Below, piece after piece: positions 1 through 14,200 of a stretch of 64,000 nucleotides of DNA. Below the pieces are notes generated by a model. The model was not told the DNA's origin, ran no database searches, and saw only the letters and a program-made list of their open reading frames with translations. A program made the translations under genes and the position numbers. The stretch lies in contig NC_092569.1 in the NCBI RefSeq assembly GCF_037975245.1, forward strand, positions 21,542,001-21,606,000. Reading direction: 5' to 3'. Positions within the stretch are counted from its first letter, which is position 1. Every line of letters starts with the position of its first letter. Source of the DNA: Apostichopus japonicus (lineage: Eukaryota > Echinodermata > Holothuroidea > Aspidochirotida > Stichopodidae).

Positions 1-104
1 CTTACAGTGCGCCAAGCCATCGCGCCACTGTATGGACTGAGATATTAGGCCGATTAACTAATACTTACAGCTCCCTATGCAGGCACCCGCTGTAAAAGAT
101 CGGC

Positions 105-196
105 AAAAGACGCCACCACCGGGGTTCGAACCGGCGATGCAAAAGAGAGCCTCGCTCATCAGCTCTTACAGTGCGCCAAGCCATCGCGCCACTGTA
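105..196 (-). pseudogene. tRNA-like element, representative left-arm copy
   Basis: One example of an element present in every left-arm unit. On the minus strand it has an A-box-like TGGCTTGGCGC (173-183), then AGAGC as in a D-arm end, then a perfect B-box GGTTCGAACCC (122-132), then TTTT (105-108). The distance from the AGAGC to the T-arm stem is 25 nt, close to a normal tRNA. A 6-bp stem CGCCGG/CCGGTG closes an 8-nt TTCGAACC loop, one base more than a canonical T-loop. The position where the anticodon should fall reads GAG, but position 33 is C instead of the near-invariant U and the 5-bp anticodon stem pairs poorly. I find no acceptor-stem partner. It is therefore a decayed tRNA gene or tRNA-derived SINE head captured in the satellite. 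Identity of the parent tRNA is not determinable. Confidence 0.55.
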
Positions 197-3100
197 TGGA
201 CTGAGATATTAGGCCGATTAACTAATACTTACAGCTCCCTATGCAGGCACCCGCTGTAAAAGATCGGCAAAAGACGCCACCACCGGGGTTCGAACCGGCG
301 ATGCAAAAGAGAGCCTCGCTCATCAGCTCTTACAGTGCGCCAAGCCATCGCGCCACTGTATGGACTGAGATATTAGGCCGATTAACTAATACTTACAGCT
401 CCCTATGCAGGCACCCGCTGTAAAAGATCGGCAAAAGACGCCACCACCGGGGTTCGAACCGGCGATGCAAAAGAGAGCCTCGCTCATCAGCTCTTACAGT
501 GCGCCAAGCCATCGCGCCACTGTATGGACTGAGATATTAGGCCGATTAACTAATACTTACAGCTCCCTATGCAGGCACCCGCTGTAAAAGATCGGCAAAA
601 GACGCCACCACCGGGGTTCGAACCGGCGATGCAAAAGAGAGCCTCGCTCATCAGCTCTTACAGTGCGCCAAGCCATCGCGCCACTGTATGGACTGAGATA
701 TTAGGCCGATTAACTAATACTTACAGCTCCCTATGCAGGCACCCGCTGTAAAAGATCGGCAAAAGACGCCACCACCGGGGTTCGAACCGGCGATGCAAAA
801 GAGAGCCTCGCTCATCAGCTCTTACAGTGCGCCAAGCCATCGCGCCACTGTATGGACTGAGATATTAGGCCGATTAACTAATACTTACAGCTCCCTATGC
901 AGGCACCCGCTGTAAAAGATCGGCAAAAGACGCCACCACCGGGGTTCGAACCGGCGATGCAAAAGAGAGCCTCGCTCATCAGCTCTTACAGTGCGCCAAG
1001 CCATCGCGCCACTGTATGGACTGAGATATTAGGCCGATTAACTAATACTTACAGCTCCCTATGCAGGCACCCGCTGTAAAAGATCGGCAAAAGACGCCAC
1101 CACCGGGGTTCGAACCGGCGATGCAAAAGAGAGCCTCGCTCATCAGCTCTTACAGTGCGCCAAGCCATCGCGCCACTGTATGGACTGAGATATTAGGCCG
1201 ATTAACTAATACTTACAGCTCCCTATGCAGGCACCCGCTGTAAAAGATCGGCAAAAGACGCCACCACCGGGGTTCGAACCGGCGATGCAAAAGAGAGCCT
1301 CGCTCATCAGCTCTTACAGTGCGCCAAGCCATCGCGCCACTGTATGGACTGAGATATTAGGCCGATTAACTAATACTTACAGCTCCCTATGCAGGCACCC
1401 GCTGTAAAAGATCGGCAAAAGACGCCACCACCGGGGTTCGAACCGGCGATGCAAAAGAGAGCCTCGCTCATCAGCTCTTACAGTGCGCCAAGCCATCGCG
1501 CCACTGTATGGACTGAGATATTAGGCCGATTAACTAATACTTACAGCTCCCTATGCAGGCACCCGCTGTAAAAGATCGGCAAAAGACGCCACCACCGGGG
1601 TTCGAACCGGCGATGCAAAAGAGAGCCTCGCTCATCAGCTCTTACAGTGCGCCAAGCCATCGCGCCACTGTATGGACTGAGATATTAGGCCGATTAACTA
1701 ATACTTACAGCTCCCTATGCAGGCACCCGCTGTAAAAGATCGGCAAAAGACGCCACCACCGGGGTTCGAACCGGCGATGCAAAAGAGAGCCTCGCTCATC
1801 AGCTCTTACAGTGCGCCAAGCCATCGCGCCACTGTATGGACTGAGATATTAGGCCGATTAACTAATACTTACAGCTCCCTATGCAGGCACCCGCTGTAAA
1901 AGATCGGCAAAAGACGCCACCACCGGGGTTCGAACCGGCGATGCAAAAGAGAGCCTCGCTCATCAGCTCTTACAGTGCGCCAAGCCATCGCGCCACTGTA
2001 TGGACTGAGATATTAGGCCGATTAACTAATACTTACAGCTCCCTATGCAGGCACCCGCTGTAAAAGATCGGCAAAAGACGCCACCACCGGGGTTCGAACC
2101 GGCGATGCAAAAGAGAGCCTCGCTCATCAGCTCTTACAGTGCGCCAAGCCATCGCGCCACTGTATGGACTGAGATATTAGGCCGATTAACTAATACTTAC
2201 AGCTCCCTATGCAGGCACCCGCTGTAAAAGATCGGCAAAAGACGCCACCACCGGGGTTCGAACCGGCGATGCAAAAGAGAGCCTCGCTCATCAGCTCTTA
2301 CAGTGCGCCAAGCCATCGCGCCACTGTATGGACTGAGATATTAGGCCGATTAACTAATACTTACAGCTCCCTATGCAGGCACCCGCTGTAAAAGATCGGC
2401 AAAAGACGCCACCACCGGGGTTCGAACCGGCGATGCAAAAGAGAGCCTCGCTCATCAGCTCTTACAGTGCGCCAAGCCATCGCGCCACTGTATGGACTGA
2501 GATATTAGGCCGATTAACTAATACTTACAGCTCCCTATGCAGGCACCCGCTGTAAAAGATCGGCAAAAGACGCCACCACCGGGGTTCGAACCGGCGATGC
2601 AAAAGAGAGCCTCGCTCATCAGCTCTTACAGTGCGCCAAGCCATCGCGCCACTGTATGGACTGAGATATTAGGCCGATTAACTAATACTTACAGCTCCCT
2701 ATGCAGGCACCCGCTGTAAAAGATCGGCAAAAGACGCCACCACCGGGGTTCGAACCGGCGATGCAAAAGAGAGCCTCGCTCATCAGCTCTTACAGTGCGC
2801 CAAGCCATCGCGCCACTGTATGGACTGAGATATTAGGCCGATTAACTAATACTTACAGCTCCCTATGCAGGCACCCGCTGTAAAAGATCGGCAAAAGACG
2901 CCACCACCGGGGTTCGAACCGGCGATGCAAAAGAGAGCCTCGCTCATCAGCTCTTACAGTGCGCCAAGCCATCGCGCCACTGTATGGACTGAGATATTAG
3001 GCCGATTAACTAATACTTACAGCTCCCTATGCAGGCACCCGCTGTAAAAGATCGGCAAAAGACGCCACCACCGGGGTTCGAACCGGCGATGCAAAAGAGA

Positions 3101-5445
3101 GCCTCGCTCATCAGCTCTTACAGTGCGCCAAGCCATCGCGCCACTGTATGGACTGAGATATTAGGCCGATTAACTAATACTTACAGCTCCCTATGCAGGC
3201 ACCCGCTGTAAAAGATCGGCAAAAGACGCCACCACCGGGGTTCGAACCGGCGATGCAAAAGAGAGCCTCGCTCATCAGCTCTTACAGTGCGCCAAGCCAT
3301 CGCGCCACTGTATGGACTGAGATATTAGGCCGATTAACTAATACTTACAGCTCCCTATGCAGGCACCCGCTGTAAAAGATCGGCAAAAGACGCCACCACC
3401 GGGGTTCGAACCGGCGATGCAAAAGAGAGCCTCGCTCATCAGCTCTTACAGTGCGCCAAGCCATCGCGCCACTGTATGGACTGAGATATTAGGCCGATTA
3501 ACTAATACTTACAGCTCCCTATGCAGGCACCCGCTGTAAAAGATCGGCAAAAGACGCCACCACCGGGGTTCGAACCGGCGATGCAAAAGAGAGCCTCGCT
3601 CATCAGCTCTTACAGTGCGCCAAGCCATCGCGCCACTGTATGGACTGAGATATTAGGCCGATTAACTAATACTTACAGCTCCCTATGCAGGCACCCGCTG
3701 TAAAAGATCGGCAAAAGACGCCACCACCGGGGTTCGAACCGGCGATGCAAAAGAGAGCCTCGCTCATCAGCTCTTACAGTGCGCCAAGCCATCGCGCCAC
3801 TGTATGGACTGAGATATTAGGCCGATTAACTAATACTTACAGCTCCCTATGCAGGCACCCGCTGTAAAAGATCGGCAAAAGACGCCACCACCGGGGTTCG
3901 AACCGGCGATGCAAAAGAGAGCCTCGCTCATCAGCTCTTACAGTGCGCCAAGCCATCGCGCCACTGTATGGACTGAGATATTAGGCCGATTAACTAATAC
4001 TTACAGCTCCCTATGCAGGCACCCGCTGTAAAAGATCGGCAAAAGACGCCACCACCGGGGTTCGAACCGGCGATGCAAAAGAGAGCCTCGCTCATCAGCT
4101 CTTACAGTGCGCCAAGCCATCGCGCCACTGTATGGACTGAGATATTAGGCCGATTAACTAATACTTACAGCTCCCTATGCAGGCACCCGCTGTAAAAGAT
4201 CGGCAAAAGACGCCACCACCGGGGTTCGAACCGGCGATGCAAAAGAGAGCCTCGCTCATCAGCTCTTACAGTGCGCCAAGCCATCGCGCCACTGTATGGA
4301 CTGAGATATTAGGCCGATTAACTAATACTTACAGCTCCCTATGCAGGCACCCGCTGTAAAAGATCGGCAAAAGACGCCACCACCGGGGTTCGAACCGGCG
4401 ATGCAAAAGAGAGCCTCGCTCATCAGCTCTTACAGTGCGCCAAGCCATCGCGCCACTGTATGGACTGAGATATTAGGCCGATTAACTAATACTTACAGCT
4501 CCCTATGCAGGCACCCGCTGTAAAAGATCGGCAAAAGACGCCACCACCGGGGTTCGAACCGGCGATGCAAAAGAGAGCCTCGCTCATCAGCTCTTACAGT
4601 GCGCCAAGCCATCGCGCCACTGTATGGACTGAGATATTAGGCCGATTAACTAATACTTACAGCTCCCTATGCAGGCACCCGCTGTAAAAGATCGGCAAAA
4701 GACGCCACCACCGGGGTTCGAACCGGCGATGCAAAAGAGAGCCTCGCTCATCAGCTCTTACAGTGCGCCAAGCCATCGCGCCACTGTATGGACTGAGATA
4801 TTAGGCCGATTAACTAATACTTACAGCTCCCTATGCAGGCACCCGCTGTAAAAGATCGGCAAAAGACGCCACCACCGGGGTTCGAACCGGCGATGCAAAA
4901 GAGAGCCTCGCTCATCAGCTCTTACAGTGCGCCAAGCCATCGCGCCACTGTATGGACTGAGATATTAGGCCGATTAACTAATACTTACAGCTCCCTATGC
5001 AGGCACCCGCTGTAAAAGATCGGCAAAAGACGCCACCACCGGGGTTCGAACCGGCGATGCAAAAGAGAGCCTCGCTCATCAGCTCTTACAGTGCGCCAAG
5101 CCATCGCGCCACTGTATGGACTGAGATATTAGGCCGATTAACTAATACTTACAGCTCCCTATGCAGGCACCCGCTGTAAAAGATCGGCAAAAGACGCCAC
5201 CACCGGGGTTCGAACCGGCGATGCAAAAGAGAGCCTCGCTCATCAGCTCTTACAGTGCGCCAAGCCATCGCGCCACTGTATGGACTGAGATATTAGGCCG
5301 ATTAACTAATACTTACAGCTCCCTATGCAGGCACCCGCTGTAAAAGATCGGCAAAAGACGCCACCACCGGGGTTCGAACCGGCGATGCAAAAGAGAGCCT
5401 CGCTCATCAGCTCTTACAGTGCGCCAAGCCATCGCGCCACTGTAT

Positions 5446-5477
5446 GGACTGAGATATTAGGGGACTGAGATATTAGG
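5446..5477. repeat. 16-bp perfect tandem duplication within one unit
   Basis: GGACTGAGATATTAGG occurs twice in direct succession (5446-5461 and 5462-5477), making the unit that starts at 5325 180 bp long. It is the only length change above 2 bp I found in the left arm. The segment is flanked by GG at both ends, consistent with replication slippage. Confidence 0.97.
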
Positions 5478-8400
5478 CCGATTAACTAATACTTACAGCT
5501 CCCTATGCAGGCACCCGCTGTAAAAGATCGGCAAAAGACGCCACCACCGGGGTTCGAACCGGCGATGCAAAAGAGAGCCTCGCTCATCAGCTCTTACAGT
5601 GCGCCAAGCCATCGCGCCACTGTATGGACTGAGATATTAGGCCGATTAACTAATACTTACAGCTCCCTATGCAGGCACCCGCTGTAAAAGATCGGCAAAA
5701 GACGCCACCACCGGGGTTCGAACCGGCGATGCAAAAGAGAGCCTCGCTCATCAGCTCTTACAGTGCGCCAAGCCATCGCGCCACTGTATGGACTGAGATA
5801 TTAGGCCGATTAACTAATACTTACAGCTCCCTATGCAGGCACCCGCTGTAAAAGATCGGCAAAAGACGCCACCACCGGGGTTCGAACCGGCGATGCAAAA
5901 GAGAGCCTCGCTCATCAGCTCTTACAGTGCGCCAAGCCATCGCGCCACTGTATGGACTGAGATATTAGGCCGATTAACTAATACTTACAGCTCCCTATGC
6001 AGGCACCCGCTGTAAAAGATCGGCAAAAGACGCCACCACCGGGGTTCGAACCGGCGATGCAAAAGAGAGCCTCGCTCATCAGCTCTTACAGTGCGCCAAG
6101 CCATCGCGCCACTGTATGGACTGAGATATTAGGCCGATTAACTAATACTTACAGCTCCCTATGCAGGCACCCGCTGTAAAAGATCGGCAAAAGACGCCAC
6201 CACCGGGGTTCGAACCGGCGATGCAAAAGAGAGCCTCGCTCATCAGCTCTTACAGTGCGCCAAGCCATCGCGCCACTGTATGGACTGAGATATTAGGCCG
6301 ATTAACTAATACTTACAGCTCCCTATGCAGGCACCCGCTGTAAAAGATCGGCAAAAGACGCCACCACCGGGGTTCGAACCGGCGATGCAAAAGAGAGCCT
6401 CGCTCATCAGCTCTTACAGTGCGCCAAGCCATCGCGCCACTGTATGGACTGAGATATTAGGCCGATTAACTAATACTTACAGCTCCCTATGCAGGCACCC
6501 GCTGTAAAAGATCGGCAAAAGACGCCACCACCGGGGTTCGAACCGGCGATGCAAAAGAGAGCCTCGCTCATCAGCTCTTACAGTGCGCCAAGCCATCGCG
6601 CCACTGTATGGACTGAGATATTAGGCCGATTAACTAATACTTACAGCTCCCTATGCAGGCACCCGCTGTAAAAGATCGGCAAAAGACGCCACCACCGGGG
6701 TTCGAACCGGCGATGCAAAAGAGAGCCTCGCTCATCAGCTCTTACAGTGCGCCAAGCCATCGCGCCACTGTATGGACTGAGATATTAGGCCGATTAACTA
6801 ATACTTACAGCTCCCTATGCAGGCACCCGCTGTAAAAGATCGGCAAAAGACGCCACCACCGGGGTTCGAACCGGCGATGCAAAAGAGAGCCTCGCTCATC
6901 AGCTCTTACAGTGCGCCAAGCCATCGCGCCACTGTATGGACTGAGATATTAGGCCGATTAACTAATACTTACAGCTCCCTATGCAGGCACCCGCTGTAAA
7001 AGATCGGCAAAAGACGCCACCACCGGGGTTCGAACCGGCGATGCAAAAGAGAGCCTCGCTCATCAGCTCTTACAGTGCGCCAAGCCATCGCGCCACTGTA
7101 TGGACTGAGATATTAGGCCGATTAACTAATACTTACAGCTCCCTATGCAGGCACCCGCTGTAAAAGATCGGCAAAAGACGCCACCACCGGGGTTCGAACC
7201 GGCGATGCAAAAGAGAGCCTCGCTCATCAGCTCTTACAGTGCGCCAAGCCATCGCGCCACTGTATGGACTGAGATATTAGGCCGATTAACTAATACTTAC
7301 AGCTCCCTATGCAGGCACCCGCTGTAAAAGATCGGCAAAAGACGCCACCACCGGGGTTCGAACCGGCGATGCAAAAGAGAGCCTCGCTCATCAGCTCTTA
7401 CAGTGCGCCAAGCCATCGCGCCACTGTATGGACTGAGATATTAGGCCGATTAACTAATACTTACAGCTCCCTATGCAGGCACCCGCTGTAAAAGATCGGC
7501 AAAAGACGCCACCACCGGGGTTCGAACCGGCGATGCAAAAGAGAGCCTCGCTCATCAGCTCTTACAGTGCGCCAAGCCATCGCGCCACTGTATGGACTGA
7601 GATATTAGGCCGATTAACTAATACTTACAGCTCCCTATGCAGGCACCCGCTGTAAAAGATCGGCAAAAGACGCCACCACCGGGGTTCGAACCGGCGATGC
7701 AAAAGAGAGCCTCGCTCATCAGCTCTTACAGTGCGCCAAGCCATCGCGCCACTGTATGGACTGAGATATTAGGCCGATTAACTAATACTTACAGCTCCCT
7801 ATGCAGGCACCCGCTGTAAAAGATCGGCAAAAGACGCCACCACCGGGGTTCGAACCGGCGATGCAAAAGAGAGCCTCGCTCATCAGCTCTTACAGTGCGC
7901 CAAGCCATCGCGCCACTGTATGGACTGAGATATTAGGCCGATTAACTAATACTTACAGCTCCCTATGCAGGCACCCGCTGTAAAAGATCGGCAAAAGACG
8001 CCACCACCGGGGTTCGAACCGGCGATGCAAAAGAGAGCCTCGCTCATCAGCTCTTACAGTGCGCCAAGCCATCGCGCCACTGTATGGACTGAGATATTAG
8101 GCCGATTAACTAATACTTACAGCTCCCTATGCAGGCACCCGCTGTAAAAGATCGGCAAAAGACGCCACCACCGGGGTTCGAACCGGCGATGCAAAAGAGA
8201 GCCTCGCTCATCAGCTCTTACAGTGCGCCAAGCCATCGCGCCACTGTATGGACTGAGATATTAGGCCGATTAACTAATACTTACAGCTCCCTATGCAGGC
8301 ACCCGCTGTAAAAGATCGGCAAAAGACGCCACCACCGGGGTTCGAACCGGCGATGCAAAAGAGAGCCTCGCTCATCAGCTCTTACAGTGCGCCAAGCCAT

Positions 8401-11280
8401 CGCGCCACTGTATGGACTGAGATATTAGGCCGATTAACTAATACTTACAGCTCCCTATGCAGGCACCCGCTGTAAAAGATCGGCAAAAGACGCCACCACC
8501 GGGGTTCGAACCGGCGATGCAAAAGAGAGCCTCGCTCATCAGCTCTTACAGTGCGCCAAGCCATCGCGCCACTGTATGGACTGAGATATTAGGCCGATTA
8601 ACTAATACTTACAGCTCCCTATGCAGGCACCCGCTGTAAAAGATCGGCAAAAGACGCCACCACCGGGGTTCGAACCGGCGATGCAAAAGAGAGCCTCGCT
8701 CATCAGCTCTTACAGTGCGCCAAGCCATCGCGCCACTGTATGGACTGAGATATTAGGCCGATTAACTAATACTTACAGCTCCCTATGCAGGCACCCGCTG
8801 TAAAAGATCGGCAAAAGACGCCACCACCGGGGTTCGAACCGGCGATGCAAAAGAGAGCCTCGCTCATCAGCTCTTACAGTGCGCCAAGCCATCGCGCCAC
8901 TGTATGGACTGAGATATTAGGCCGATTAACTAATACTTACAGCTCCCTATGCAGGCACCCGCTGTAAAAGATCGGCAAAAGACGCCACCACCGGGGTTCG
9001 AACCGGCGATGCAAAAGAGAGCCTCGCTCATCAGCTCTTACAGTGCGCCAAGCCATCGCGCCACTGTATGGACTGAGATATTAGGCCGATTAACTAATAC
9101 TTACAGCTCCCTATGCAGGCACCCGCTGTAAAAGATCGGCAAAAGACGCCACCACCGGGGTTCGAACCGGCGATGCAAAAGAGAGCCTCGCTCATCAGCT
9201 CTTACAGTGCGCCAAGCCATCGCGCCACTGTATGGACTGAGATATTAGGCCGATTAACTAATACTTACAGCTCCCTATGCAGGCACCCGCTGTAAAAGAT
9301 CGGCAAAAGACGCCACCACCGGGGTTCGAACCGGCGATGCAAAAGAGAGCCTCGCTCATCAGCTCTTACAGTGCGCCAAGCCATCGCGCCACTGTATGGA
9401 CTGAGATATTAGGCCGATTAACTAATACTTACAGCTCCCTATGCAGGCACCCGCTGTAAAAGATCGGCAAAAGACGCCACCACCGGGGTTCGAACCGGCG
9501 ATGCAAAAGAGAGCCTCGCTCATCAGCTCTTACAGTGCGCCAAGCCATCGCGCCACTGTATGGACTGAGATATTAGGCCGATTAACTAATACTTACAGCT
9601 CCCTATGCAGGCACCCGCTGTAAAAGATCGGCAAAAGACGCCACCACCGGGGTTCGAACCGGCGATGCAAAAGAGAGCCTCGCTCATCAGCTCTTACAGT
9701 GCGCCAAGCCATCGCGCCACTGTATGGACTGAGATATTAGGCCGATTAACTAATACTTACAGCTCCCTATGCAGGCACCCGCTGTAAAAGATCGGCAAAA
9801 GACGCCACCACCGGGGTTCGAACCGGCGATGCAAAAGAGAGCCTCGCTCATCAGCTCTTACAGTGCGCCAAGCCATCGCGCCACTGTATGGACTGAGATA
9901 TTAGGCCGATTAACTAATACTTACAGCTCCCTATGCAGGCACCCGCTGTAAAAGATCGGCAAAAGACGCCACCACCGGGGTTCGAACCGGCGATGCAAAA
10001 GAGAGCCTCGCTCATCAGCTCTTACAGTGCGCCAAGCCATCGCGCCACTGTATGGACTGAGATATTAGGCCGATTAACTAATACTTACAGCTCCCTATGC
10101 AGGCACCCGCTGTAAAAGATCGGCAAAAGACGCCACCACCGGGGTTCGAACCGGCGATGCAAAAGAGAGCCTCGCTCATCAGCTCTTACAGTGCGCCAAG
10201 CCATCGCGCCACTGTATGGACTGAGATATTAGGCCGATTAACTAATACTTACAGCTCCCTATGCAGGCACCCGCTGTAAAAGATCGGCAAAAGACGCCAC
10301 CACCGGGGTTCGAACCGGCGATGCAAAAGAGAGCCTCGCTCATCAGCTCTTACAGTGCGCCAAGCCATCGCGCCACTGTATGGACTGAGATATTAGGCCG
10401 ATTAACTAATACTTACAGCTCCCTATGCAGGCACCCGCTGTAAAAGATCGGCAAAAGACGCCACCACCGGGGTTCGAACCGGCGATGCAAAAGAGAGCCT
10501 CGCTCATCAGCTCTTACAGTGCGCCAAGCCATCGCGCCACTGTATGGACTGAGATATTAGGCCGATTAACTAATACTTACAGCTCCCTATGCAGGCACCC
10601 GCTGTAAAAGATCGGCAAAAGACGCCACCACCGGGGTTCGAACCGGCGATGCAAAAGAGAGCCTCGCTCATCAGCTCTTACAGTGCGCCAAGCCATCGCG
10701 CCACTGTATGGACTGAGATATTAGGCCGATTAACTAATACTTACAGCTCCCTATGCAGGCACCCGCTGTAAAAGATCGGCAAAAGACGCCACCACCGGGG
10801 TTCGAACCGGCGATGCAAAAGAGAGCCTCGCTCATCAGCTCTTACAGTGCGCCAAGCCATCGCGCCACTGTATGGACTGAGATATTAGGCCGATTAACTA
10901 ATACTTACAGCTCCCTATGCAGGCACCCGCTGTAAAAGATCGGCAAAAGACGCCACCACCGGGGTTCGAACCGGCGATGCAAAAGAGAGCCTCGCTCATC
11001 AGCTCTTACAGTGCGCCAAGCCATCGCGCCACTGTATGGACTGAGATATTAGGCCGATTAACTAATACTTACAGCTCCCTATGCAGGCACCCGCTGTAAA
11101 AGATCGGCAAAAGACGCCACCACCGGGGTTCGAACCGGCGATGCAAAAGAGAGCCTCGCTCATCAGCTCTTACAGTGCGCCAAGCCATCGCGCCACTGTA
11201 TGGACTGAGATATTAGGCCGATTAACTAATACTTACAGCTCCCTATGCAGGCACCCGCTGTAAAAGATCGGCAAAAGACG

Positions 11281-11290
11281 CCACCCGGGG
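11281..11290. other. 2-bp deletion in one unit
   Basis: The unit starting at 11245 has CCACCCGGGG where other left-arm units have CCACCACCGGGG. Loss of AC or CA, at about 11285, within a CCA-CCA short repeat, shifts the array phase by -2. It lies beside the B-box, on its downstream side in sense. Confidence 0.96.
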
Positions 11291-14200
11291 TTCGAACCGG
11301 CGATGCAAAAGAGAGCCTCGCTCATCAGCTCTTACAGTGCGCCAAGCCATCGCGCCACTGTATGGACTGAGATATTAGGCCGATTAACTAATACTTACAG
11401 CTCCCTATGCAGGCACCCGCTGTAAAAGATCGGCAAAAGACGCCACCACCGGGGTTCGAACCGGCGATGCAAAAGAGAGCCTCGCTCATCAGCTCTTACA
11501 GTGCGCCAAGCCATCGCGCCACTGTATGGACTGAGATATTAGGCCGATTAACTAATACTTACAGCTCCCTATGCAGGCACCCGCTGTAAAAGATCGGCAA
11601 AAGACGCCACCACCGGGGTTCGAACCGGCGATGCAAAAGAGAGCCTCGCTCATCAGCTCTTACAGTGCGCCAAGCCATCGCGCCACTGTATGGACTGAGA
11701 TATTAGGCCGATTAACTAATACTTACAGCTCCCTATGCAGGCACCCGCTGTAAAAGATCGGCAAAAGACGCCACCACCGGGGTTCGAACCGGCGATGCAA
11801 AAGAGAGCCTCGCTCATCAGCTCTTACAGTGCGCCAAGCCATCGCGCCACTGTATGGACTGAGATATTAGGCCGATTAACTAATACTTACAGCTCCCTAT
11901 GCAGGCACCCGCTGTAAAAGATCGGCAAAAGACGCCACCACCGGGGTTCGAACCGGCGATGCAAAAGAGAGCCTCGCTCATCAGCTCTTACAGTGCGCCA
12001 AGCCATCGCGCCACTGTATGGACTGAGATATTAGGCCGATTAACTAATACTTACAGCTCCCTATGCAGGCACCCGCTGTAAAAGATCGGCAAAAGACGCC
12101 ACCACCGGGGTTCGAACCGGCGATGCAAAAGAGAGCCTCGCTCATCAGCTCTTACAGTGCGCCAAGCCATCGCGCCACTGTATGGACTGAGATATTAGGC
12201 CGATTAACTAATACTTACAGCTCCCTATGCAGGCACCCGCTGTAAAAGATCGGCAAAAGACGCCACCACCGGGGTTCGAACCGGCGATGCAAAAGAGAGC
12301 CTCGCTCATCAGCTCTTACAGTGCGCCAAGCCATCGCGCCACTGTATGGACTGAGATATTAGGCCGATTAACTAATACTTACAGCTCCCTATGCAGGCAC
12401 CCGCTGTAAAAGATCGGCAAAAGACGCCACCACCGGGGTTCGAACCGGCGATGCAAAAGAGAGCCTCGCTCATCAGCTCTTACAGTGCGCCAAGCCATCG
12501 CGCCACTGTATGGACTGAGATATTAGGCCGATTAACTAATACTTACAGCTCCCTATGCAGGCACCCGCTGTAAAAGATCGGCAAAAGACGCCACCACCGG
12601 GGTTCGAACCGGCGATGCAAAAGAGAGCCTCGCTCATCAGCTCTTACAGTGCGCCAAGCCATCGCGCCACTGTATGGACTGAGATATTAGGCCGATTAAC
12701 TAATACTTACAGCTCCCTATGCAGGCACCCGCTGTAAAAGATCGGCAAAAGACGCCACCACCGGGGTTCGAACCGGCGATGCAAAAGAGAGCCTCGCTCA
12801 TCAGCTCTTACAGTGCGCCAAGCCATCGCGCCACTGTATGGACTGAGATATTAGGCCGATTAACTAATACTTACAGCTCCCTATGCAGGCACCCGCTGTA
12901 AAAGATCGGCAAAAGACGCCACCACCGGGGTTCGAACCGGCGATGCAAAAGAGAGCCTCGCTCATCAGCTCTTACAGTGCGCCAAGCCATCGCGCCACTG
13001 TATGGACTGAGATATTAGGCCGATTAACTAATACTTACAGCTCCCTATGCAGGCACCCGCTGTAAAAGATCGGCAAAAGACGCCACCACCGGGGTTCGAA
13101 CCGGCGATGCAAAAGAGAGCCTCGCTCATCAGCTCTTACAGTGCGCCAAGCCATCGCGCCACTGTATGGACTGAGATATTAGGCCGATTAACTAATACTT
13201 ACAGCTCCCTATGCAGGCACCCGCTGTAAAAGATCGGCAAAAGACGCCACCACCGGGGTTCGAACCGGCGATGCAAAAGAGAGCCTCGCTCATCAGCTCT
13301 TACAGTGCGCCAAGCCATCGCGCCACTGTATGGACTGAGATATTAGGCCGATTAACTAATACTTACAGCTCCCTATGCAGGCACCCGCTGTAAAAGATCG
13401 GCAAAAGACGCCACCACCGGGGTTCGAACCGGCGATGCAAAAGAGAGCCTCGCTCATCAGCTCTTACAGTGCGCCAAGCCATCGCGCCACTGTATGGACT
13501 GAGATATTAGGCCGATTAACTAATACTTACAGCTCCCTATGCAGGCACCCGCTGTAAAAGATCGGCAAAAGACGCCACCACCGGGGTTCGAACCGGCGAT
13601 GCAAAAGAGAGCCTCGCTCATCAGCTCTTACAGTGCGCCAAGCCATCGCGCCACTGTATGGACTGAGATATTAGGCCGATTAACTAATACTTACAGCTCC
13701 CTATGCAGGCACCCGCTGTAAAAGATCGGCAAAAGACGCCACCACCGGGGTTCGAACCGGCGATGCAAAAGAGAGCCTCGCTCATCAGCTCTTACAGTGC
13801 GCCAAGCCATCGCGCCACTGTATGGACTGAGATATTAGGCCGATTAACTAATACTTACAGCTCCCTATGCAGGCACCCGCTGTAAAAGATCGGCAAAAGA
13901 CGCCACCACCGGGGTTCGAACCGGCGATGCAAAAGAGAGCCTCGCTCATCAGCTCTTACAGTGCGCCAAGCCATCGCGCCACTGTATGGACTGAGATATT
14001 AGGCCGATTAACTAATACTTACAGCTCCCTATGCAGGCACCCGCTGTAAAAGATCGGCAAAAGACGCCACCACCGGGGTTCGAACCGGCGATGCAAAAGA
14101 GAGCCTCGCTCATCAGCTCTTACAGTGCGCCAAGCCATCGCGCCACTGTATGGACTGAGATATTAGGCCGATTAACTAATACTTACAGCTCCCTATGCAG

